Assembly: GCA_964483325.1 (NCBI GenBank)
Contig: CAZAAW010000003.1
Coordinates: forward strand, 62,001-126,000
Origin: CAZAAW01 sp964483325
Lineage (GTDB): Bacteria; Pseudomonadota; Alphaproteobacteria; Rhizobiales; Kaistiaceae
Length of the DNA stretch: 64,000 nucleotides
Direction: 5' to 3'
Shown: one piece after another, positions 8,262-14,997 of the stretch
Position numbering within the stretch: position 1 is the first letter of the stretch
Layout: each line of letters opens with the position of its first letter
Position numbers and translations under genes: made by a program
The notes under the pieces: generated by a model
Seen by the model: only the letters and a program-made list of their open reading frames with translations
What the model was told of the DNA's origin: nothing
Databases searched by the model: none

Positions 8262-10577
8262 ATGCCAAAGCCAAAAGCGCTTGCTTCCCCCCGCCAGGCG
8301 CAGGATCTGCCGACCGACATCTATCTGTCGGTGGTCGACTCGCTGTTCGAAGGCGCCGGATCGCTGATCCTCGGCGCCAGCGCGGCTCTGGTCGCGACGC
8401 TGCTGACGGCGGTGCGCACCGGCGAGTGGCTGCTCTATGCCTGCGCCGCCGCCATCGGCCTGGTGACGCTGACCCGCGTCCTCTTGATGCGCGCCTATGC
8501 CCATGCCAGCCCGACGGTCGCCACGGTCGAGGCGGCGCGGGTCTGGGAGCGGCGTTATATCGTCGGCGCCTCGGCGCATGTCGGCCTGCTCGGCGTCTTC
8601 TGCCTGATCGCCTTCGTGCGCACCGACGATCCCTTCGTCCAGCTCCTCAGCTTCTCGACGATTCTCGCCTATATCGTCGGCATTGCCGGGCGCAATTTCG
8701 CCCGCGACGCGCTGGTCGTGGCGCAGATCACCGCGGCCGGCGTGCCGATGTCGCTGGCGCTGATCGTCGCCGGGGATGTCTACTGGGTCATCGTCGCCAT
8801 CATCCTGCTGCCGCTGTTCCTCAGCATCCGCATGTCGGCGGTGAAGCTGCGCGAAACGCTGCACGAGGCGGTCATCGCGGCGCGGGACAACGAACTGCTG
8901 GCGGCGCGCTTCGACACCGCCCTCAACAACATGCCGCACGGCCTTGCCATGTATGACGAGCGGCAGCGGCTCGACGTCTGGAACCGCCGCCTCGCCGAGC
9001 AGTTCGGCCTCGTCTACGAGGGCCAGCGCATCGGTTCGACCTTCCGCGAATTGCTGCTGGAATCGGCGCATCACGGCATGATCTCGGTGCGCGCCGCCGA
9101 GCGCTTCGCGGCCGATTTCGAGGCCTGCCTGTCGGGCCGCTCGGACGAGGAGCTCATCCTCGTCACGGAGGCCGGCCGGTCGCTCGCCCTGACGCTCCAG
9201 ACCATGCAGAACGGCGGCTCGGTGCTGCTCGTCGAGGACGTCACCGAGCGCAAGAGCGCCGAGGCGCGCATCCGCCAGCTGGCGCGCTACGACGCCCTGA
9301 CGGGCCTGCCGAACCGCACCTTCTTCCGCGACCAGATGGACGCCGTGCTGGCGGCGCGGCTCGAAAACCACGAGCCCTGCGCCGTCCTGTTCGTCGATCT
9401 CGACCAGTTCAAGCAGGTCAATGACACGCTCGGCCATTCCCATGGCGACAAGCTGCTCTGCGCCGTTTCGGACCGGCTGCGCGCCATTGCCAGCCAGACC
9501 GACGTGCTGGGCCGCTTCGGCGGCGACGAGTTCGTTGTTCTGCAGGCCTCCGCCAGCGGCGCCCAGGAGGCCGGCGTGCTGGCCCGGCGCATCGTCCACA
9601 GCCTGTCGCAGCCTTACGATATCGAAGGGCATCAGGTGGTCATCGGCGCCAGCATCGGCATCGCCATCGCGCCGGAGGACGGCACCGACGCCGACAAGCT
9701 GCTGAAGAATGCCGACATGGCGCTCTACCGCGCCAAATCCGACGGCCGCGGCGCCTGGCGCTATTTCGAGGCGGAGATGGACATCAAGCTGCAGGCCCGC
9801 CGCAGCCTTGAAATGGATCTGCGCGCCGCTCTCGAGAACGACGCGTTCCAGCTCTGGTACCAGCCGCTCTACAACATCAAGCAGCAGCGTTTCACGACCT
9901 GCGAGGCACTGCTGCGCTGGAACCATCCGGAGCGCGGCTACATCCAGCCGTCCGAGTTCATCCCGATCGCCGAGGAAATGGGCCTGATCGTCGATATCGG
10001 CAACTGGGTCCTGCGCCAGGCCTGCCTCGAATGCGTGAAATGGCCGGCCCACATCTCGGTCGCCGTCAATCTGTCGCCGATCCAGTTCCGCCGCGGCGGC
10101 CTCCTCGGATCGGTCCGCCAGGCGCTGGCGGCCTCCGGCCTGTCGCCGGCCCGGCTGGAGCTGGAGATCACCGAGTCCGTCCTGCTGCAGGACCTGCAGT
10201 CAACCCGCGTCGCCCTGCACCAGCTGCGCGAGCTCGGCGTCACGCTGGCGCTCGACGATTTCGGCACCGGCTATTCGAGCCTCAGCTACCTGCACAGCTT
10301 CCCGCTGCAGAAGGTCAAGATCGACCGTTCCTTCCTGAGCGGCCTGCGCGCCGGCGACAAGTCGATGGTGCTGCTGCAGGGCGTCGCCCGGCTCAGCAAC
10401 CAGCTCGGCATGACCGTGACGGTCGAGGGTGTCGAGACCGAGGACCAACTCGCCCTGGTGACCTCGGGCGGCTATGTCGACGAAATCCAGGGCTTCCTCT
10501 TCAGCAAGCCCGTGCCCGCCCTGCAGCTGCGGCCGTTCCTGGCCTCCGGCCGCCAGCGCATCGAGCAGGTCGCCTGA
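8262..10577 (+). CDS. Membrane-anchored GGDEF-EAL protein (c-di-GMP turnover)
   Basis: 771 aa from ATG 8262. The N-terminus has about six hydrophobic segments (residues 25-215), then a PAS-like domain (FDTALNNMPHGLAMYDERQRL), GGDEF (RFGGDEFVVL) and EAL (CEALLRW) domains. The GGDEF signature is intact; the product-inhibition RxxD five residues upstream is SQTD, so no I-site. EAL catalytic motifs are complete: NLSPIQFR, ELEITESVLL, LALDDFGTGYSSLSYL, KIDRSF, VTVEGVE. It can therefore in principle both make and degrade c-di-GMP. It is followed by a 246-bp gap and the FeeM-like gene. Confidence 0.93.
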   Translation: MPKPKALASPRQAQDLPTDIYLSVVDSLFEGAGSLILGASAALVATLLTAVRTGEWLLYACAAAIGLVTLTRVLLMRAYAHASPTVATVEAARVWERRYIVGASAHVGLLGVFCLIAFVRTDDPFVQLLSFSTILAYIVGIAGRNFARDALVVAQITAAGVPMSLALIVAGDVYWVIVAIILLPLFLSIRMSAVKLRETLHEAVIAARDNELLAARFDTALNNMPHGLAMYDERQRLDVWNRRLAEQFGLVYEGQRIGSTFRELLLESAHHGMISVRAAERFAADFEACLSGRSDEELILVTEAGRSLALTLQTMQNGGSVLLVEDVTERKSAEARIRQLARYDALTGLPNRTFFRDQMDAVLAARLENHEPCAVLFVDLDQFKQVNDTLGHSHGDKLLCAVSDRLRAIASQTDVLGRFGGDEFVVLQASASGAQEAGVLARRIVHSLSQPYDIEGHQVVIGASIGIAIAPEDGTDADKLLKNADMALYRAKSDGRGAWRYFEAEMDIKLQARRSLEMDLRAALENDAFQLWYQPLYNIKQQRFTTCEALLRWNHPERGYIQPSEFIPIAEEMGLIVDIGNWVLRQACLECVKWPAHISVAVNLSPIQFRRGGLLGSVRQALAASGLSPARLELEITESVLLQDLQSTRVALHQLRELGVTLALDDFGTGYSSLSYLHSFPLQKVKIDRSFLSGLRAGDKSMVLLQGVARLSNQLGMTVTVEGVETEDQLALVTSGGYVDEIQGFLFSKPVPALQLRPFLASGRQRIEQVA

Positions 10578-10787
10578 CGCCGGCGTGAGGCGCAGCCGCC
10601 CGGCCGTGCCGCGGGCGCTTCAAGCCCCATTTTCTGCAATCGCAAGCGGTAACGCCTTCCCTCGCCGGCGGGCGCTGTAGCGCATTCGCAACGGGACCGG
10701 TCGGCCTGTTGCGGCCAAAAAATGCCGCTCGATCAAGCAATGCATAAGACTTTATCTTGTTTTTCAGACAATCTTAATCAACAATTA

Positions 10788-10817
10788 GCCTCCAGAATGG
10801 CGAGTGCCATTGGAGGC
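10788..10817 (+). promoter_or_regulatory. Hairpin occluding the Shine-Dalgarno of the FeeM-like gene
   Basis: GCCTCCA (10788-10794) pairs with TGGAGGC (10811-10817) and ATGGC (10797-10801) with GCCAT (10806-10810), leaving a 2-nt bulge (GA) and the tetraloop GAGT. That is a 12-bp stem. The only good ribosome-binding sequence, GGAGG at 10812-10816, is wholly inside the stem, 7 nt before ATG 10824. If translation starts at 10824, initiation needs this stem opened. No U-run follows, so it is not an intrinsic terminator. Confidence 0.6.
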
Positions 10818-10823
10818 TGTGTT

Positions 10824-11525
10824 ATGGTTGCGTTGGGAGTTTCGCCTCGGGGTGGTTTCGTGGAGCGGGTGTCGGACCTTCTGGAGAAGGTCGACTACCG
10901 CCTGGCGGTCACGCCAGAAGAGAAGGAGGCCATCTATCGCCTCCGCTATGAAGGCTATCTGAAAGAAGAACATATCTATCCCAATCCGACGGGCATGCTC
11001 ATCGATGAATTCGACGAGAGCCCGAATGGATGGGTGTTCGGCGTTTACGTGGAAGGCGAGCTGGCGAGCTCGATCCGGCTGCACGTGAACCTGCCCGGCA
11101 TGCCGGACCTGCCGGCGCACCAGGTCTTCGAGGACTATGTCCAGCCGTTGATCGACGCCGGCAAGCGGGTCATCGACCCGACGCGCTTCGTCACCCACCC
11201 GGCCATGGCGCGGCGTTACCCGGAAATTCCCTACGTGACTCTCCGCCTCGGCTGGGTCGCCTGCGAATATTTCAACGCCGACATCGTCCTGGCGACGCCG
11301 CGGCAGGAGCACCAGCCGTTCTTCCGGCGCATCTTCGGCCATGAGCTGGTGCGCGACTGCAAGCCCTACCCGATGCTGCGCAAGCAAATCAGCCTGATGT
11401 CGCTGGATTATCGGGCGGCGCGCGATGCCGTGAACGAGCGCTATCCGTTCTTCCGCTCGACCGTGTTCGAACGCCGCATGCTGTTCGAGCGTCCGCGGCC
11501 GCAGCCGCGCCGCGTCGCCGCCTGA
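10824..11525 (+). CDS. N-acyl amino acid synthase, FeeM-like (autoinducer-synthase/GNAT fold)
   Basis: 233 aa from ATG 10824. The core resembles FeeM: YRLRYEGYLKEEHI near residues 38-51, then an acyltransferase core (GWVFGVYVEGELASSIRLH) and VIDPTRFVTHPAMARRYPE. FeeM condenses long-chain acyl groups carried by ACP with an amino acid and is structurally related to LuxI-type acyl-homoserine lactone synthases; exosortase-associated acyltransferases are another relative. The product here is unknown. No LuxR-type receptor or dedicated ACP gene is nearby. An ATG at 10797 is an alternative start that would put the hairpin inside the coding region. Confidence 0.75.
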   Translation: MVALGVSPRGGFVERVSDLLEKVDYRLAVTPEEKEAIYRLRYEGYLKEEHIYPNPTGMLIDEFDESPNGWVFGVYVEGELASSIRLHVNLPGMPDLPAHQVFEDYVQPLIDAGKRVIDPTRFVTHPAMARRYPEIPYVTLRLGWVACEYFNADIVLATPRQEHQPFFRRIFGHELVRDCKPYPMLRKQISLMSLDYRAARDAVNERYPFFRSTVFERRMLFERPRPQPRRVAA

Positions 11526-11539
11526 CGGCTGTCGCGATT

Positions 11540-11568
11540 GGCGGCGGGCTGCCGCTCAGCCCGCTGCC
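11540..11568. terminator. Hairpin between convergent genes, possible bidirectional terminator
   Basis: GGCGGCGGGCTG (11540-11551) and CAGCCCGCTGCC (11557-11568) form a 12-bp stem with one mismatch and a 5-nt loop. It sits between the stop of the FeeM-like gene (11525) and the stop of the convergent methyltransferase (11556). No U-run is present on either strand, so termination efficiency is uncertain. Confidence 0.4.
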
Positions 11569-12440
11569 GGCAGGCGCGCCCAGGCGCCGACAAGCCGCGG
11601 CAGAACGATGCAATGGTCGCCGGCGACGGCAGCGTCGCACAGGCGCTGCTTCAGCGTATCGAGCTGCATCTCCTCGGCCGTGGCGACGCCCAGCGCCTCC
11701 AGATGCGGCGCCAGGCTGCGCAGCGTCTCCGTCAGCAGGTCGTAGGCCGAGGCGTCAGGCCCGCCCTCGACACGTGTCGCGCCCGTCAGCCGCGGCGTCA
11801 GCCCTGCCGCCCGGAATGTCCCGTAGAGATGCGAGCCCATATTGGGCTCGGCGCCGACACGCCGGTAGAGCTCGCTGATCCAGCCGACGCAGCGGCTGAT
11901 CAGCGGCAGTTCCGGGATCGTCTCGGTGGCGTCGATATCCATCTCGACGAAGGCGATCGTGGCATCGTCCCGCAGGTGCCGGAACAGGCTCCGGAGAAGG
12001 GCGACGCGATCGGGCACATGCAGCAGGATGAACCGTCCCACCAGGGCGTCATAAGGTTCGTCTGGGATGACGTCGTGGATATCCCCGACCGCGAACTTCG
12101 CCTGCTCGAGACCGGCAGCCGCGGCGCGGCGGGCGGCCATGGCGATCGCCTCGGACGAGCGGTCGATGCCCACCGTTTCCCCCGACGGGCCGACGATCCG
12201 CGCCGCGATCATTGAGACGTCGCCGACGCCGCAGCCGATATCGAGGACGCGCATTCCGGGGGCGAGGCCGGCCCGCCGCAGCACATCCTCTGTCTCGGCC
12301 GCAAAAAGCGAAGCCTGCCGCTCCAGCCTTTCCAGCTCCGGATCGGAATGGCCGAGCACATAGGTCTCGCCCTCGTCGGGCTTCATGAACTGCATTTCCA
12401 ATGCGTTGCCTCCGGGCAGCCACCGGGCATCGCAATACAT
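11556..12440 (-). CDS. Class I SAM-dependent methyltransferase (UbiE-like fold), substrate unknown
   Basis: 294 aa if started at ATG 12440; ATGs at 12395 or 12386 (MKPDEGETYVLGHSDPE) are also plausible because the conserved block begins there. SAM-binding motif I is LDIGCGVGDVS, followed by the acidic residue of GIDRSSEAI and post-I GDIHDVIPDEPYD. The opening YVLGHSDPELERLERQA is typical of small-molecule methyltransferases of the MerR/UbiE-like group. It converges with the FeeM-like gene, so any shared pathway is only a suggestion from position. Confidence 0.75.
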   Translation of the reverse strand: MYCDARWLPGGNALEMQFMKPDEGETYVLGHSDPELERLERQASLFAAETEDVLRRAGLAPGMRVLDIGCGVGDVSMIAARIVGPSGETVGIDRSSEAIAMAARRAAAAGLEQAKFAVGDIHDVIPDEPYDALVGRFILLHVPDRVALLRSLFRHLRDDATIAFVEMDIDATETIPELPLISRCVGWISELYRRVGAEPNMGSHLYGTFRAAGLTPRLTGATRVEGGPDASAYDLLTETLRSLAPHLEALGVATAEEMQLDTLKQRLCDAAVAGDHCIVLPRLVGAWARLPAAG

Positions 12441-12655
12441 GCTCCGGCTGCCTTTCCTGCAGTCTACCTTGCCACGCCGCTGCTTCGCCACAACGGCTAT
12501 TTTCTACAGATCGCTACAGTTTGACCCGTATCCTTAAATCATTTCGAAGGCCTGTTTCCGTAAACATCAACGCAATTCCCGAATGCCGCAGGGCACCCGG
12601 TCACGTATAAGCGGGGCCGCAGACCTGTCCCGATCCATGTCCATGGAGTGTATCG

Positions 12656-13489
12656 ATGCCTTCTGGCGCCCACATTGTCCGCACGACGCATGCCGATATC
12701 GCCGTGTACGAGACTTCGGGTTCCGGCCTGCCGATTCTTCTGCTGCATGGAAATTCGTTCTGCAAGGAGGCTTTCGACCGGCAGCTGGCAAGCCCGCTCG
12801 CCTCGGTCTACCGGATGATCGCCATCGACCTTCCGGGCCACGGTGCGTCCAGCAATGCCTTCGATCCGCGGCGCAGCTATTCCATGCCCGCCTATGCGGA
12901 GATGGCGATGGAAGTGCTGCAGGCGCTCGGCGTCGAGCGCGCGCTCGGCGGCCATGTCGGCCTGGAGCTCGTGCCGCGCTGGCCGGGGCTTGCCGGGCTG
13001 ATGATCACCGGCGCGCCGCCGGTCGCCCAGGATGCCGCGTCCATCCAGGCCGGCTTTTCCACCGATCCCGATCTGCTGCTGGCCGGCAAGGCCGACCTGA
13101 CGGAAGACGAGAAGGCCCGCTTTGCCCATGCCGCCTGCGGCGATGTCGTTGCGCCCTTCCTGCGCGAGGCGCTCGACCGCACCGATCCGCAGGCGCGCGA
13201 GATTCTCTTCGCCAACCTTTTCGCAGGCCAGGCCTCGAATCAGCGCGCCATCGCCGAGGGGATGACGGTGCCGCTTGCCATCGTCAATGGCGAGCACGAG
13301 CCCTTCGCCAATCTCGCCTATATCGACAGCCTCAAGCTTCCCGCGCTCTGGGAAGGCAAGGCCCATGTCATGGCCGGTGTCGGCCACATGCCGTTCCGGG
13401 ACGCCGCGGAGGCGTTCAATGCGCTGCTGGGCCGGTTCGTCGACAGCTTGTCGACCAGCGTACAGAACGGCATCCGGGCCATCGCCTGA
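12656..13489 (+). CDS. Alpha/beta hydrolase fold protein lacking the nucleophile serine
   Basis: 277 aa. The fold markers are clear: oxyanion loop LLLHGNSFCKE, IAIDLPGHGASS after strand 4, a late acidic region (VNGEHEP) and the terminal histidine block GVGHMPF. At the nucleophile elbow, where relatives read G-x-S-x-G-G, this protein reads LGVERALGGHVGLEL: the GGH half is kept but the five or six residues holding the serine are gone (12931-12960). The frame is open before and after. It is either a recently inactivated hydrolase or one with a non-catalytic role. Confidence 0.8.
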   Translation: MPSGAHIVRTTHADIAVYETSGSGLPILLLHGNSFCKEAFDRQLASPLASVYRMIAIDLPGHGASSNAFDPRRSYSMPAYAEMAMEVLQALGVERALGGHVGLELVPRWPGLAGLMITGAPPVAQDAASIQAGFSTDPDLLLAGKADLTEDEKARFAHAACGDVVAPFLREALDRTDPQAREILFANLFAGQASNQRAIAEGMTVPLAIVNGEHEPFANLAYIDSLKLPALWEGKAHVMAGVGHMPFRDAAEAFNALLGRFVDSLSTSVQNGIRAIA

Positions 13490-13535
13490 TCCAAATCAGC
13501 GTAGCTCCGCCATTTTTCAAAAGTGCATTTCCGGG

Positions 13536-13551
13536 TGTGACGAGCATCACA
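13536..13551. promoter_or_regulatory. Perfect CRP-type operator TGTGA-N6-TCACA
   Basis: TGTGA at 13536-13540, six bases, TCACA at 13547-13551: an exact match to the cAMP-CRP consensus. Its centre is about 86 bp before the start codon of the small secreted gene at 13630. The CRP-type regulator encoded at 14264-14953 carries the recognition residues that read this half-site in E. coli CRP (R-E-x3-R). Confidence 0.7.
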
Positions 13552-13573
13552 TCCGGGAGTGCACCCATTACGC

Positions 13574-13632
13574 CATTGTCCATCTCACCAGCCCGGCGAC
13601 AGGCCGGGGGTAAAACAAGGAGATGGACAATG
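13574..13632 (+). promoter_or_regulatory. Start-codon-sequestering inverted repeat with inner hairpin
   Basis: CATTGTCCATCTC (13574-13586) is the exact reverse complement of GAGATGGACAATG (13620-13632). The 3' arm contains the end of the Shine-Dalgarno and the ATG of the next gene. Inside lies a second stem, CCCGGC (13592-13597) with GCCGGG (13603-13608). In RNA this would hide the initiation region. If transcription starts downstream of the 5' arm, only read-through transcripts would be silenced. Confidence 0.6.
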
Positions 13633-13968
13633 AATACTCGTGCAATCGCTGCGACTGCCTTCGCCGCCCTGGTGGCCTTGGGCTCGAATGCCAGCTTCGC
13701 CTTTGATGAATTCGCTCCGAAGGACGTGCCGGTGCGGCCTTCCGCCTGGGAGCTGCAGATGTACGTCGCTAACGGCTATTGCGACCGGATCAATGCCTGG
13801 AACGCCGAGGGTTGCGGCGTCTCGGCAGCCGCTCCCGGGCAGACCGCGGCGATCGACAGGGAGACGGCGCCCCGCCGCGCGGCGCCGCTGACCACCGGCG
13901 CCTCCGGCAAGGGCAAGGCCGCGCCCTATCTCGGGCTCGATCCGCACGAATTCGGCCTCGCCAACTGA
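13630..13968 (+). CDS. Small secreted protein of unknown function
   Basis: 112 aa from ATG 13630, preceded by AAGGAG at good spacing. The signal peptide is MNTRAIAATAFAALVALGSNASFA. The mature part begins FDEFAPKDVPVRPSAWELQ and contains two cysteines (GYCDRINAWNAEGCG), which may form a disulfide, then a low-complexity Ala/Gly stretch and LGLDPHEFGLAN. No family is recognised. A CRP-type site and a start-codon-masking stem lie upstream, so it is probably the most tightly controlled gene of this block, and a candidate output of the adjacent cAMP circuit. Confidence 0.75.
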   Translation: MNTRAIAATAFAALVALGSNASFAFDEFAPKDVPVRPSAWELQMYVANGYCDRINAWNAEGCGVSAAAPGQTAAIDRETAPRRAAPLTTGASGKGKAAPYLGLDPHEFGLAN

Positions 13969-14020
13969 TACGGCCTCGGCCCCAATCCCGGGGTCATCGC
14001 CTCCCACCTGACCTCGGATA

Positions 14021-14054
14021 GAGCGGTGCAACGATGAAGCGCGTTGCACCGCTC
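14021..14054 (+). terminator. Rho-independent terminator
   Basis: GAGCGGTGCAACG (14021-14033) pairs perfectly with CGTTGCACCGCTC (14042-14054), a 13-bp stem with an 8-nt loop, followed by TCTCTTTC. It lies 52 bp after the stop of the small secreted gene and separates it from the crp-cyclase operon. Confidence 0.75.
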
Positions 14055-14197
14055 TCTCTTTCGCCGTGCGGCGACAGCATTTCTGCGTCCCTATACTTCT
14101 GCAAGACGCCTGACGACTCCAGTCTGGACTTGGAAGCTATGGCTTGAGCAAGGAGTTGTGCTACCGTTCGACGGCATGGAGCGGGTAACGACGAGGC

Positions 14198-14213
14198 TGT
14201 GACGGCGACCACA
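14198..14213. promoter_or_regulatory. Near-consensus CRP-type site upstream of the crp gene
   Basis: TGTGA (14198-14202), six bases, CCACA (14209-14213): one mismatch to TGTGA-N6-TCACA. It lies within a longer palindrome GGCTGTG...CACAGCC. The site ends 50 bp before ATG 14264, a position suited to autoregulation of the CRP-type gene. Confidence 0.5.
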
Positions 14214-14263
14214 GCCGCAGCGACTGTCGCAGTAGCAAAGGACACGGCGGGAGGGGTTTCGCC

Positions 14264-14953
14264 ATGATCGACGCTGCAATCAGCTACCCGGCCAGCATTC
14301 TCGACCGCTGCGCGCTGTTCCAGTCGCTCGGCACGGCCGACCGCCTGGAGCTCCTGGCGCATGCCCATCGCCGGAAATACGCCGCCGGCGAGCCGATCTT
14401 CCATGTTGCGTCGCCCGGCGACAGCATGATGGCGATCCTGCTGGGCACGGTGCGCATCTCGCTGCCCACCGTCACCGGGAAGGACATCATCCTCGCCGAC
14501 ATGCCGGCCGGCGAAGTCTTCGGCGAGATCGCGCTCCTGGACGGCCGCGGACGTTCCGCCGATGCCGCGGCCCTCACCAAAGTCGAGCTGCTGGTGATCG
14601 AAAGGCGCCACGCCCTGCAGTTCCTGAAGCGCCATCCCGAGCTCTGCCTGCGCATGCTGGAACTGGTCTGCGCCAAGCTGCGCATCTCGGACGAGCGCAT
14701 GTCGGACATCGCCTTCTACGATCTGGGTGCCCGGCTGGCCAAGGTGATCCTGAAGCGCCTTCCGCCGCACGGAGCCGGCAGGGCGCGTCTGTCGCTGTCG
14801 CAGGGCGAGCTCGCCCGCATGATCAGCGGCACCAGGGAGGCAGTGAACCGCGAGCTGCGCGCCTGGCAGAAGCGCGGCATCGTCGGCCTTGCCGACGGCT
14901 GGATCGTCGTCGAACGGCGAGCCGACCTCGCCGCAATCGCCGGAGCCGACTGA
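14264..14953 (+). CDS. CRP/FNR-family transcriptional regulator, CRP-type
   Basis: 229 aa. N-terminal cyclic-nucleotide-binding domain with a phosphate-binding cassette GEIALLDGRGRSADAA (residues 87-102; Glu88, Arg97, Ser98 match the cAMP ligands of E. coli CRP). The C-terminal winged helix has recognition helix TREAVNREL (Arg191, Glu192, Arg196 align with CRP Arg180, Glu181, Arg185), predicting TGTGA half-sites. No cysteine cluster is present, so it is not FNR. Two matching sites lie just upstream. It is followed 44 bp later by a cyclase gene, so ligand synthesis and sensing are genetically linked. RBS GGGAGGGG precedes the ATG. Confidence 0.9.
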   Translation: MIDAAISYPASILDRCALFQSLGTADRLELLAHAHRRKYAAGEPIFHVASPGDSMMAILLGTVRISLPTVTGKDIILADMPAGEVFGEIALLDGRGRSADAAALTKVELLVIERRHALQFLKRHPELCLRMLELVCAKLRISDERMSDIAFYDLGARLAKVILKRLPPHGAGRARLSLSQGELARMISGTREAVNRELRAWQKRGIVGLADGWIVVERRADLAAIAGAD

Positions 14954-14997
14954 ACAGCAAACGGCCGCAGGTCGCGCCGAGCCCGGGGGGGACTCGC

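Noticed and set aside
8184..10052. Minus-strand open frame of about 620 codons opposite the GGDEF-EAL gene
   Set aside because: It lies wholly antisense to a protein with intact GGDEF and EAL motifs; its Arg/Glu/Asp/Ala-rich, motif-free translation is typical of a shadow frame in high-GC DNA.
12583..13968. Plus-strand frame of 461 codons reading through the alpha/beta hydrolase and the small secreted protein
   Set aside because: Its first part is the hydrolase in the wrong frame; only the part from ATG 13630, with a ribosome site and signal peptide, is a gene.
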